64,000 nucleotides of DNA, taken from NCBI GenBank assembly GCA_001683735.1, contig LUGG01000023.1, forward strand, positions 496,001-560,000, given 5' to 3'. The notes under the pieces are model-generated. The model did not search any database. It was not told the DNA's origin and was given only the letters and a program-made list of their open reading frames with translations. Below are positions 12,801 through 23,487 of this stretch, one piece after another. Every line of letters starts with the position of its first letter. The stretch's first letter is position 1. The DNA is from Grifola frondosa (taxonomy: Eukaryota; Basidiomycota; Agaricomycetes; Polyporales; Grifolaceae). A program made the position numbers and the translations under genes.

Positions 12801-13535
12801 ATCTCCGAACCCATATCATCACCTCGGAGGTCTTCAAGCTGCAGAAGGTTAATGTTTCTGGTCAGATCGCGACAACCCGAGCAAACAAGAAGATTCGCAG
12901 TAAGCAGGAGGCTATCAACAAGGCTGCTGAGAGCTACCGACGTGCTCGAATTGCGCTCTTGGCGTTGGATATGAGAGATGACGACCCTCGTTATCGCGCG
13001 CTGAAAAGGAGTGATGTCAAGAAGTTCACAATGTCGTCTGGACATCAGCAACTGGGGCAAAGCAAGGAAAAGGTATCATGGATTTGGGAAGACTTCTCGT
13101 TTGTGGATTCGCAAGATGATGGGGCGTATCAAGAGTTTTTTGATGACGGTACGTCGTCATCGGCTTTCACGAGGTTTGTAGGGCTTGACATTATTTGTGC
13201 AGCTTTACGGGTACACTGGTTCCGGTCGAGCGCACTCAAGGCACGGTGGAATGAGCAAGTGCAGCTATTGGAAGAGGAGATGGCGCGTACACTGCGGTAT
13301 TTCACGTACTATGAAGGTGACTGGGCAGAAAGGGCACGGGAGGCAAGTAGTAGTGGAGAGAGAAGTCGCGCGGCGTATGCATTAAAGTAAGTGTGCTGTA
13401 GGTGATGAACACTGCAATCGATCTGATGATATGATCAGACAGGCGGATCGCTACAGAACATTGCTGGAATTGAGCCGGCGGTGTTTTAGTGAGAAGGTGG
13501 TTTCGATAGTACGAACTGAGAGCGAGTTGGACTAG
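9869..13535 (+). CDS. KDZ-type transposase (Kyakuja-Dileera-Zisupton) with CxC2-like cysteine cluster
   Basis: About eleven exons: 9869-10102, 10152-10771, 10822-11003, 11053-11218, 11272-11408, 11459-11871, 11924-12124, 12177-12285, 12340-13148, 13203-13386 and 13439-13535, all with GT..AG bor­ders. The order of parts fits the family: a basic N-terminus (MSGKGKSTKSRP), a CxC2-like cluster (CSC, CFDC, CRAC, then HRIDEWD), the VRCPACPQPGINM motif, then GRISGTVGLSCARHMFVLPG, SGYDISCQYRINFLKRM, KFHLPAH and DGEAPERIWATLNG, which carry the conserved acidic and histidine residues of the KDZ core. The C-terminus is coiled. The KDZ family is thought to move DNA by cut and paste. One break: the C6 run at 10320-10325 needs one more base to keep the cysteine cluster in frame. 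It is either inactive or a sequencing error. I could not place terminal inverted repeats. Confidence 0.85.
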
Positions 13536-13875
13536 GCTTTGGTTCTAATAGTGACGAGTGCAGAATTTTGCGGTTGGAGTATCACTGAACAACTCGGCGT
13601 GGATATGACTTGAATAATTGTGGCGCTACCACCCCGACTACATGAACGAACGTGACGCGTTTCTCTGTTAAGTTCTGCGCGCGTCCACCTTCCGCCATCG
13701 ACGCCCACTCATGCACGCATCCGCCTTCTGCTATGTGGTGATCCGACTAGTTCAGCATCCGATGTGTGCTCTAGCTGTAACCTCGTGGCTCATTCTAGCT
13801 TCGACGATGCTATTTGAGGAAAAGATGCGTGCAATGTGCCTACCTGACCAACATAGACTGATGTTATATTACTTT
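13536..13875. other. Intergenic
   Basis: Follows the KDZ stop codon. I see no gene or clear repeat here. Confidence 0.4.
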
Positions 13876-16310
13876 AGGTCTTCGCCGATATTCTCTCTGT
13901 CCTCCATGACCTATTCCGACACTTAACCCTCCGCTACCACTTATTCTCTGCATCCCTCCACCCTGCTTGCTCACCTCTCTCAGAAGCCAGATCATGGGGG
14001 CATGAATATGTCTAAGGTGCGCATCTGAAGGATTCTCTCTATGCACGCGCCGGTTTAACACATACACACCAGGAACCTAACACAGAGCTGTATCGGCCTG
14101 CGCTAGAGACCCTACGGACACTCATACGGACCTCCACATCTTCTATGACATCTGTGCCAAAACCCCTCAAATTCCTACAACCCCATTACCCCGGACTGCA
14201 GGCACTGTATGAGACTTGGTCCGAGGACAAGGTGCATGCTAAATGCTCTCCAATCAATGTAGACTGACGATTTCTCCACTCAGAGCCTTTTCGCCGATAT
14301 TCTCTCTGTCCCTGCTATGAACTATTCCGACCCCAACCACAGGGCACTCTCCGCTACCGCTTACTCTTTGCATCTCTCTGCCCTGCTTCCTCCTCGCCTA
14401 TCTCAGAACCCGGATCATGGGGGTATGAATATGTCCGCCATCTCGCTGCTGAACTGGGCGAAGAATATGGAGTGCGCTTCTTGGGTTTGAAGGAGGAAGT
14501 GGTTAAGCCCGGAGAGACGGAAGCCAAGGAGGAGGCTAAGAAAGCTGAACCGGTGGAGGTGGAGCCTGTCGGTACCATTGATGACTTCCGTGCTCTTGCA
14601 ATGGAGTGCGCGACATTCCTATTGCATCACAATGCGGAGCCAGATGCGGTCGATCTTCTCGAAGAGCTCGAGATTGCAGACCGGATAAAAGACTTGGTAG
14701 ACGACAACACGTTCGGACTAGTATGTCAGTACATGCTTCGGTGAGTCCCTGATTATATGCGTGTTTATTCCTTACCAATCTATCGATAGTTGCGTGAATC
14801 TGCTGCCGCCACCAGACGATCTCGCATTCCTACGGACAGTGCACGTTATCTACGCGCATCACCATAAGTTCCCACAGGCACTCTCGCTCTCAATACGTCT
14901 CGGCGGTCCCGCACTTATCCGCCAGGACTTCAACGCGCCAGCGAGCCTTCTCATGAAGCGACAACTTGCATTGCTCCTGGCCCACGCGCAAGTGCCCAAG
15001 GAGTGGCTGGAGCCTCCATCTTCTGAGCATGGGATGGAGGATGCGAGTTCGAGCTCCCGGAGGACCTGCTAGACTGCTTGAGCACCACGCATCTCAGCGC
15101 GCGTTTCCATGAGTTTGGCAAGGAGCTCGATGTTGCGGAGGCCAGGAGTTTAGAAGATGTGTACAAATCACATTTGGAGAACACCAGTAAGTGCGGAGAT
15201 TGCGCGATAGGAAGGGATATTGTTGGTTGATCTTGGTGTACAGGACAGTCAACAGCGGCAAATGTGGATTCAGCACGAGCAAATTTGGCAGGAACCTTCG
15301 TGAACGCATTTGTTAATGCCGGCTCTCGGTAACGACAAACTCATGGTATTTTCATCAGTTCTTTCTATCGTAGTGTCAGTTTAAAGAATCTGTTAAAGAA
15401 TCTATATGCCTGATACCCGAATGTCTACGTCCTATATTTCTCGTATTTAATGTGAATGCAAATATAATCTCAAAAGGTACAATGAGTGTCGCAGCAAGTC
15501 TGGGTGTGAGCCTCCTGTGGGACACCGACGTGGGCTTGAGTCAGGTTGACAATTTCACCTACTCATCAGAAGAACACATCAAGGTGAGATCCCAACCCTT
15601 CTTGACATTCGTTTGCGGCTTGTTGACTATAGGATAGGCCGGCACCTTGCTTGCCACTGGTATCCTGAACACATGCATACGTACGGAGGCAGATGCAAGG
15701 CAGATGCCGCACTTGCGCTGCTTGGCAAGTACGTTGAGAACAAGTCCGTTCCGCCTAAGACCAGCGCTATGACCCATTCTTGGAGTTGCGTACGTCAGCT
15801 CGCATGGAGAAGACATCCTGCCTCTGCTTGTTGAGCACATCGCGGATGACGCTGCGTCGATGGAGATTGAGTCGCTATCTGCACTGGCACTCGGCTTTAT
15901 GCTTGTAGGGAGCGGGAATGGTATAATTGCGAGCATGACCTTGGAGCGGGGCGAAAAGGAGTTGGACGAGAAGTGGGCAAGGCTTGCACTGCTATACCTC
16001 GATATGGGTCTTTAGCTAGTACCAGCCCAGTACTGTATTAGCTCATATTAATTTCTATACACCATACAGGTCTGCAGGATGATGCGAATGTGACACTACA
16101 ATCTATGAAGCACCAGATCCCCGGAATGGTAGAAGTTCTCGTTGATATGTGCTCCTTCACTTAAATGAGTAATGTGCTCAAGATCCAGGAGCTTCTGACA
16201 CACTGTGATGAGCATCTGAAGAAAACAAGGAGAAGGCTACTTTTTGACTACCATCGGGATTACACTGATAGCTCGGATGGGTGCGGAAATTAGCGCGAAG
16301 ATGTTGTTGC
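13876..16310 (+). pseudogene. RPN1: Decayed partial copy of 26S proteasome subunit RPN1 (PSMD2)
   Basis: RPN1 is the large scaffold subunit of the 19S proteasome lid-base. Recognisable pieces in order: [19 protein letters not shown] and [20 protein letters not shown] at 14098-14232; ADILSV, then GSWGYEYVRHLAAELGEEYG up to about 14480; HHNAEPDAVDLLEELE near 14630; LPPPDDLAFLRTVHVIYAHH near 14805; DLLDCLSTTHLSARFHEFGK at about 15066-15125; ARANLAGTFVNAFVNAG near 15270; AASLGVSLLWDTDVGLSQVD at about 15488-15550; then broken toroid repeats to about 16310. Stops and frame changes interrupt nearly every exon, and the N-terminus and the C-terminal quarter are absent. A second copy of the ADILSV exon lies out of order at 13876-14010. 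This is a segmental duplication that has decayed; an intact RPN1 must be elsewhere because the gene is essential in fungi. Confidence 0.85.
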
Positions 16311-16319
16311 GGGTAAGTC

Positions 16320-17135
16320 ACTCTCAAACTAATAAGTGGCAACTAGTGGTGCACTCCGTCTGCCTACCTTTCGGCTATGAGTTGTAATGGGATGTACATG
16401 GGACTGTGTAGTCATGCTTCCTGTCTTCCTAGTGTTCTTAAAGGGAAGGAGAGGAGCACATTGTACTTGGTGAATTGGATTCTTTTTGTTTCTGGCTCTT
16501 TCATGTCTCATGTCTTCACTGACATGTACTCATGCTGTAATAGATACCTACCATATTTTGCCTTATTGCCACATTGCTTTTGTTGTGCCACGGAATTACC
16601 TACTTGTGTGCATCTGGCAGATATTGAGTTCACCAAGTCTCATGTCACTACCACTTTAGAACTCAATGCCAATAGGCTCAGTTGGCAGAAACAGAGCAAC
16701 CACATCACTCAAACTTGCATCCTCTGCAATGTTATCTTCAGTTTGCAGCTATTGTTTCACTCCGGAAGTCCAATCTCATTCCAGGTGGACTTTGTCCAGA
16801 TAACAAACTATGTATTTGCTCTTGCAGTCACTGTGGGCCATGATATGATGAGTGCATATCTTTCCATTATCAGTACTAATTATATTATTATCAGCAAGAT
16901 GTCTATCATGTGTCAATGTCTTGAAACATGCTTACATTGCTGTGCATAACTGTATGGACTCCACTGACCAAACAAACCTGTCATCTTTGGCTATATTTGA
17001 AGCATGAATTATTCATAGATTTCACCCTGACAAGTGGTTCATCTTGTCAGATTACGTGCTAGGATATTATCGAGAATGTATTAGTATGAGTTTTGTAGAA
17101 GATGTAATATTATTATAAATGTGATTCAACAGTGT
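16320..17135. other. Long AT-rich stretch without a supported gene
   Basis: An open frame at 16377-16949 spans 190 codons, but it is cysteine- and hydrophobic-rich, of low coding character, has no splice partners and matches no family I know. I treat it as non-coding. Confidence 0.4.
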
Positions 17136-17137
17136 AA

Positions 17138-17222
17138 GGTTTTAGTGTAGTGGTTAGTTGTGTCTTGCCTTTACTTTGATGTGTGTCAAAAAGTGCAAGG
17201 TTCAACTCATGCTTGTGACACT
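17138..17222 (+). repeat. tRNA-like sequence with Pol III A and B boxes, possible SINE head
   Basis: TAGTGTAGTGG at about 17143-17153 fits the A box, and GGTTCAACTC at 17199-17208 fits the B box, at tRNA-like spacing. The acceptor and T stems do not pair well, so it is unlikely to be a working tRNA gene. A tRNA-derived SINE or tRNA relic is the simplest reading. A tail of palindromic repeats follows directly. Confidence 0.4.
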
Positions 17223-17254
17223 TTTTAATGACAGTATTATGTAATACATGACAT

Positions 17255-17445
17255 GGATACATCTGTTGAAAGTTGGATACATCTAGTCAACAGATGCATC
17301 CGTCTTGAATGGATACATCCATAATGAACGGATACATCTATGTTAATGGATGTATCTGGTTAATGAGGGCCATATGGCCTCATTAATGTGATGTGACAAA
17401 TGCATCCATTTCTCATTTGACTGATGTGATGGATGCATCCGTCGA
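17255..17445. repeat. Array of GGATRCATC palindromic motifs
   Basis: About eight copies of GGATACATC, GGATGTATC or GATGCATCC occur at intervals near 20 bases. GGATACATCTGTTGA and TCAACAGATGCATCC form an inverted repeat at about 17255-17300. The same motif and the same hairpin design occur at 1-95. No gene is present. Confidence 0.65.
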
Positions 17446-18576
17446 ACTGAAACTCTACCACCCGGAGATCAGCCACCTACTCGTTGGGTTCGGCCAGGTG
17501 CGTGTTCCACCGGATATGTGGGCTGCGACTGAGGGCGTGCTGCTGCATAGCGATTTGTATACCTGTGGACCCTCTCTGCGGCAGGTGCAACCTTCGCGCC
17601 AGCCTATGCCCCAGCGGGCCGAAGTGGTAAGCTGGCACTCGCATTGGCCCACAAGTCGCGCCCAAAGGTAGAGATTGTACTCGAGCTGGACGAAGACAGC
17701 GCGACAGCCTCGATGAACCCGGCAATCTCTAGTCTCCGTTGCTGACCATAATAGGACGATTGATGATAGTCGATCAATCTTGTATTATGGTCTGCTCCCC
17801 TACGCGTCGGTTTAGTAGGACCCGAGGCCATTGCTATCGATTTCGGCGCTTAGTAGTTATCCGACCAATCATATTTCTCCATTACTCATGCGTACTTAGT
17901 CACAATGATAAGGCCCCGGTCGCCCAGTATACGAGAATTACATCCAATGCAAGACGAAAGCCAGACGGATAGAACATATGCAGGCATACTAGTAGAAGCC
18001 GAAGTCTCAACTCCCTTACCCAGCCTGACTTTCATGAAAGCTGCCTCCTAAAGTAATGATTAGCTCGGATTTTGCCATTGAATACAGTTCTTCTTCAAGA
18101 CCTATAGTTGGATGTATAACAATCATGGCAGGGTTTTTTGCGAACTTCACGTTTCGGCTTAGCAGAGTCAGTTTTGGGAGAGGGCATGAAGGAGCAAATA
18201 TATTGAGAAATAACCCGATTTGCCTGAACCAGTAGCTATAATTGCTGATAAAACCATTCCGTCGAGAACTTGCATCAGGAAAAAAATCTGTGACCCAGTA
18301 GTACTACAGTGGTCAACATTGCGACTGTAGTACATGTTGCTGTTCCCCTGATATATAGTGCAATGTAGCTGCATAGGTTCGCTCTGGAGTGCTATATAGC
18401 TGCTAGTGCATGCTACAGAGCGCAACGAGATCGGCTGTAGACCCTGTTGCCTACCACTCCTACCGTGCAATGTAGCGCTACATCAGTCCCGCAGTAATTC
18501 AATCAGATTCATGCGATTTTTTCGCAGCTTATTCAAACACATATACATGATTGCAAAGTAGCCACAAATTGTCCTA
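17446..18576. other. Gene-poor stretch with small hairpin
   Basis: A 92-codon plus-strand ORF (17393-17671) and minus-strand ORFs overlap here, none recognisable. GTACTACAGT (18301-18310) and ACTGTAGTAC (18324-18333) form a 10-bp stem with a 13-base loop. The surroundings are rich in TGTAGYRCTAC-like words that resemble the larger hairpin at 44584-44652. Confidence 0.4.
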
Positions 18577-20957
18577 CTACTCATTCTGTTGCCCCGCATT
18601 CTCATTGCCATCCTCTCCGCCCTCACCATCCGACTCCGATTCACTGAGACGACCATTCCTGCTACTGAACTCCGCGATCGCATTCTTGAATGCATCCGAA
18701 CCGAGCGAGCGCGGCACATGACTGTCCACCGGGTCAACCTTGGCATGAACACTGCGGCCACAAAGGTGAGATCATTGGAAAAAGGGTCACAGATTTATAG
18801 CACTTACCGCCCATCATCAGCCATGTGCGTACGAATCTTCGTCAAGATCTCTAGCTCCTTCGACGCCTCATCGAAACGGCGCAGCGCTGACACATGATGG
18901 TCAAATACTTCGCGATACGCCTCCACTGAAAAGGTTACATCCGCTCGAGTGCCCGGAACCCATTCGTTGATAGCACCCTCAATCTAGAGATATGCATGTT
19001 AGAGTACCCACTTACAACCTTAAGGCCACGTACCGCAGTGAGGATGAGCGCAATCGCAGGGATCGGGAATGGTCGATAGATGTGTGCGAGCACAATGCCA
19101 TCATCATTCTATTCTTGAAGAAAATCTTGTTCACCATCATCTGTACAATCTTGTTTTGATACAGTCCGCGGCGTTCACTGCAGTGTCACCGATTTTCTGA
19201 GGGAAGAGTTAGCTTGCCAGCCTGCACGAGAAGTTAATACTATCGGTGCTCACACGGTACACGAAGCCGTCGTTCGTCTTGAGCGTCTTGGCGAGAGTGC
19301 GGTTGCGCTTACGGACCGAGTTCTTGCTGCTCATCTCGAAGCCGTACACAATCTCGACGAACGTCCTCGCCGCAGTCTTCATCTCGCCACGGAGATGCCA
19401 ACTGTATGCCGCAACCTGTGCAAAGGGTATGTTAGTATGAACCAATGCAGACAAAGCCACTCACCATTCGAATTAGCTCAGTGTTACTCTCTAACTGAAT
19501 CCCTGTCCATTCACATGCCTCCGACCAGGCCTGCTTCGCATAGGTGAGCTCTTTCATCTTGTCAGGATAGGGATTGTCAGTGCTAAGGTATCCGATGAAT
19601 ATCTTGATGGCCGTCGCGAGAACCTCTTGAGCTGCCTCCTCGTAGTCCGCCGCCTTCGGTTTGCCAACACTGGCTTGAATCTTGCGCGCTTTGCGAATAT
19701 ATATGGTGTCGGTCTGTGGAGACGGTAAGTCATCACGGTCAGTGACATGACTGACATGGAGGCGCTGGCTCGGCCTAGAATCGTCATCAAACGATGCCGT
19801 GCGCACACGCTTGGGGCGCTGACGTGATGGTGCTCTTCTTCATCCTCCTGGCATTCGTCCTCAGGGCTATCAGGATCATGGGCTTGCTCCAGATTTCGGC
19901 GTTGATCCTGTTGCTGTGCCCAATGGTGCACAGGGCCGTGCTCTTCTTCAAGCTCCTGGCCTTCATCCTCGGGGCTACCAGGGCCATGGGCTTGCTCTAG
20001 ATTACGGTGTCGATCCTCTTGCTGTTCCAAACGGCGCGCCTCATAGAGAATGTCGTCCTCTTCAGAGTCGTCATCGAAGGTGTCGTCCGCAAAGGAGACT
20101 GGATACCCAAGAGACACCGAATCAGGATGGCACAGAGGGTGAGTGAGCATCTGTGACGTACCATGCTCAGCCCCGTGTCTCGGGACACTCTCCTGCTCAT
20201 GTAGAAAACCACGGCGGGGAGGAGCTGCTTCGTCACCAACATTCCTAGGTGATCAAAGGTAGTCAGCAGTGCACACTTTAACACAAGATGCATACTCACA
20301 TGGGACGCGCACTCAGAGCCTCATGGTCGCGGAGCTGTGATTGGACAGTGCCGGTGCATTGATCCTTCGGGGGGTGTGACGGCCAGTCGGTACAGCATTG
20401 AATGGATTACGCAACTTGGCCAACTTGGTGGCCGCCTCCTTGGTAAGACGTCTACTCGAAGACTGCAAAGCGACAGAGTAAGTGTAAGGAATTTGGAACA
20501 AGCGGATTCATACCTTGTGAATGGTCACTGAGGCCGATGTCAGCGGCTGACTCTTGTTCAATGAACGCGGCGTCTTCGGGGCCACATTTGCCGCACGCGC
20601 TTGCAGATTGACCAAGTTGGCGTTGCTTGAGGGACGCGAGACTGCCAGTGTTTGAGTGCTGAACTCCTGACGAGGAGTCGGGCATATTGCAGGGTCTGTC
20701 AGATGGGGAACCATGTATCAGTGATGACAGCTGAGGTAGATAATACTAGTGCAAAGGACTTACCTTCATTCTCTTGATTAGTCTGTCGATTTTGGTTCTT
20801 CTTACGATGCTCTGGAGCAGTCTCATCTAAGATGAATGTTAGAGTCCCGAATTCAAGACCATGTCGATAGACTTTACTTACCCACAAAGAGGGATCTGGC
20901 CGTGGGGCACCGTGCCCGTGAACTACGTGGGCGCACAGGAACAAGAGCGGCTGACAT
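18577..20957 (-). CDS. DUF6532-domain protein, frame broken twice
   Basis: The start at 20957 gives MSAALVPVRPRSS, spliced to DETAPEHRKKNQNRQTNQEN and then DPAICPTPRQEF. The middle is acidic and contains a duplicated unit of about 31 residues (NLEQAHGPGSPEDEGQ, then NLEQAHDPDSPEDECQ). The C-terminal half fits the DUF6532 family: AWSEACEWTGIQLESNTELI, AAYSWHLRGEMKTAARTFVE, RTLAKTLKTNDGFVYR, AHIYRPFPIPAIALILTA, EGAINEWVPGTRADVTFS and a final acidic tail ending GQQNE. Frame changes are needed near 19810 and 19108. The function of DUF6532 is not known to me; it is abundant in mushrooms and often lies beside mobile elements. The gene shares a 290-bp divergent promoter region with the Plavaka transposase at 21245. 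Confidence 0.65.
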
Positions 20958-21244
20958 CGAAGGTGGAGGAACCAGATGATGAGGCTTGGGGTGGCCTGGA
21001 GACAGTGGAGGAGAGTGAGGGAGGAGAGTGAGTGACTCAGGTGAAAACTTTCAACGACGCGGAGCGGAGCCGGGCACTTACGGCCGGGGGCCCCAATTAT
21101 TGGGGTGCACGCGGGACGGGGGCGGGTGCGCCGCCATGTCAGCCACCGAGAATACAGTCTAGATTTAAAGTTTCGGTCTCCTATCACTAGCAAACCAGTT
21201 GAGCCATCTATTCAACAAGATATCTGACCACACATACCTGTACT
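20958..21244. promoter_or_regulatory. Divergent intergenic region between DUF6532 and Plavaka genes
   Basis: The two starts face away from each other across 287 bases. It includes a GC-rich part with the perfect inverted repeat CCCCAAT-T-ATTGGGG near 21088-21110. I infer a shared promoter. No TATA box is obvious. Confidence 0.35.
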
Positions 21245-23487
21245 ATGCCTATGGCTCGTTGCCAGAGTTGTGCAAAAACCTTTCAGGACCACACGAGGCT
21301 CAGCTTGCATCTGGGGAAGGCGAAGGCTTGTCAGTCATTTTACGATCTGTGCTCAAATGCACAAGCCATGTCACAACCAAGTGCGACGGTTGATAGTGAT
21401 GATGACGGAGTGTACCCGGACTTACCGGGTTTTCATCCAAGCTCTCGTGCAACATCTCCGTGCACTGACAAGACTGGCATGCCTTCGAAACGTCGCAAAG
21501 TGACAGTCGAGGAGATAGAGGATGAAGAAGATGGATGGGAGAGCTCCTCGTACTCAGATCTTGACCCCCCAGAGATTCTGGCCACTGGGGTGACAGCCTT
21601 CGAGGACATGCAGGCCGAGCAAGAGGCGATGCTGCAAGAGAGATGGGCACCATTTGTGGATGATCAGGAGTGGAAGTTGGCGAAGTGGTTGATGCGAAAT
21701 GTAAAACAAGAGGCCATCGACGAGTATCTAAAACTTGATATTGTGAGCTCTCCGCCGAGGCGTGAGATCAAATTTGACTTACCTTGATGACGTTCGAATA
21801 CTAGACCTGCAATCGCACGAAAATATCCTATCGAAACAAAGACAATTTCCTGGGCAAAATTGATGCTTTGCCTGTCGGTCCGGAATGGTTCTGCGATATT
21901 GTCAAACTGGAAGGCGATCAAATTGGCCCGAACGAAGAGATGTTGTCCGAAGAACTGGAGGTTTGGCGGCGGGGATCCCGTCGAGTGTATAAAAGAGCTG
22001 ATCGGCAACCCGGCGTTTCGAGAGGGTGCTGCGTATGAGGCTGTGAAGGTCACGAAGGATGGTGTTCGAAAATATAGTGAGATGGCGACGGGAGACTGGT
22101 GGCCCAAAGTCCAGGTATGTGTCACATCAGCTCAAGTAATTCTTCCCAAAAAAAAATGACTTACCGGCGGTGTCGGGCACTGTCAGCGACGTCTTCCGAA
22201 GGGTGCAGTGGTGGCACCAGTAATCCTGGCATCTGACAAAACAAATTTGTCAGTGTTGCGCGGTGACCAGACTGCGTGGCCAGTGTACCTGACAATTGGC
22301 AATATATCGAAGGCGATCCGACGTCAGCCTTCTTCTCATGCATGCGTTCTTATTGGCTACATACCGGTATCGAAGGGCGAGTGCTATAGCAAGCAAACTC
22401 GCTCGCAAGCCCTGTATCGCCTCTTCCATCATTGCATGTCGCTTGTCCTCGGGCCGCTCATCAAAGCAGGGCGTGACGGCGTCTTGATGACCTGCGCTGA
22501 TGGATATATCCGGCGTATCTTCCCCATCCTCGCTGCGTATGTCGCGGATCATCCAGAGCAATGTTTGATTGCGTGTTGCCAAGAAAACCGATGTCCGCGA
22601 TGTCTGGTGCACCCCAAAAAGCGAGGAGATCACACCGTCAGCACGCTGCGTAGTCAAACATTAACGTTAGAAGTCCTCCGGCAGCATGAGCAAGGCACGC
22701 CCGTACCTGAGTTCGCTGAGCAGGGGTTGCGCCCAATTCATTCACCATTCTGGGCGGATCTTCCACACACAGACTTTTTGCCTGCATCACCCCGGATATC
22801 CTGCATCAACTGCACAAGGGTGTATTCAAGGACCACTTACTCAGTTGGTGCACTGTACTTCTGGGCGAAGACGAGCTCGACCGACGCTTCAAGGCCATGT
22901 CGTCGTATCCAGGGCTGCGCCACTTCTCTCGTGGAATTTCCGTCGTCTCGCAATGGACCGGCGCCGAGCAAAAGGAGATGGAGAAAGTCTTCTTGGGCCT
23001 TCTTGCCGGCGCAATCGATTCCCGTGCTGTCAAGGCTGTTCGAGCCTTCCTGGATTTTGCCTATTATGCACAATATCAGTGCCACACCGACCACACGCTC
23101 GAATCCATGAAGATGGCCTGGGAAAACCTTCACGAGCACAAGGCTGTGTTCATCGAACTCGGGATCCGCGAGCACTTCAACATTCCGAAGTTTCACTCGT
23201 TGATCCACTATGTCGACATGATCCCGTCGCTCGGCTGTCTCGACGGTTTCAACACCGAGACATCCGAGCGACTACATATCGATTATGCGAAGAGGGCTTA
23301 CCGTGCGAGCAATCGCCGGGAATATTTCGTCCAGATGACACTTTGGTTGCAGCGCCAGGAGGCGCTTGAACGCCGCACCGCATATCTAGAGTGGATAGGT
23401 CAGCAAAAAGATTCCGAGAGTGAAGAGAATGCTGAGGAGAAGGATGAGGGTGCAGATAGTGACAGCACGAAATCGGACGAAGAGCGT
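21245..23487 (+). pseudogene. Plavaka-family transposase, 5' part, cut by LTR retrotransposon
   Basis: MARCQSCAKTFQDHTRLSLH gives a C2H2-like finger at the N-terminus. After an acidic linker come [173 protein letters not shown] and [20 protein letters not shown]. This order is typical of Plavaka transposases. Introns lie at about 21742-21804 and 22116-22187. A surplus G at 21971-21974 and a missing T in the run at 22775-22779 break the frame. The reading frame then runs straight into the LTR at 23488 and resumes at 42691. Confidence 0.85.
23484..23487. repeat. Target-site duplication GCGT, left copy
   Basis: GCGT at 23484-23487 is repeated at 42691-42694, just outside the two LTRs with their TG..CA ends. 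If the final LTR base A is shared, the duplication can be read as five bases, AGCGT. Joining the flanks restores the Plavaka reading frame. Confidence 0.85.

Noticed and set aside
16377..16949. 190-codon plus-strand ORF in AT-rich DNA
   Set aside because: Cysteine- and hydrophobic-rich with no domain, no splice partners and no codon bias; likely open by chance.
17138..17222. Functional tRNA gene
   Set aside because: A and B boxes are present, but the acceptor and T stems do not pair, so I list it only as tRNA-like.
17255..17445. CRISPR-like array
   Set aside because: Repeat units are short, variable and palindromic with irregular spacing, and the genome is eukaryotic.
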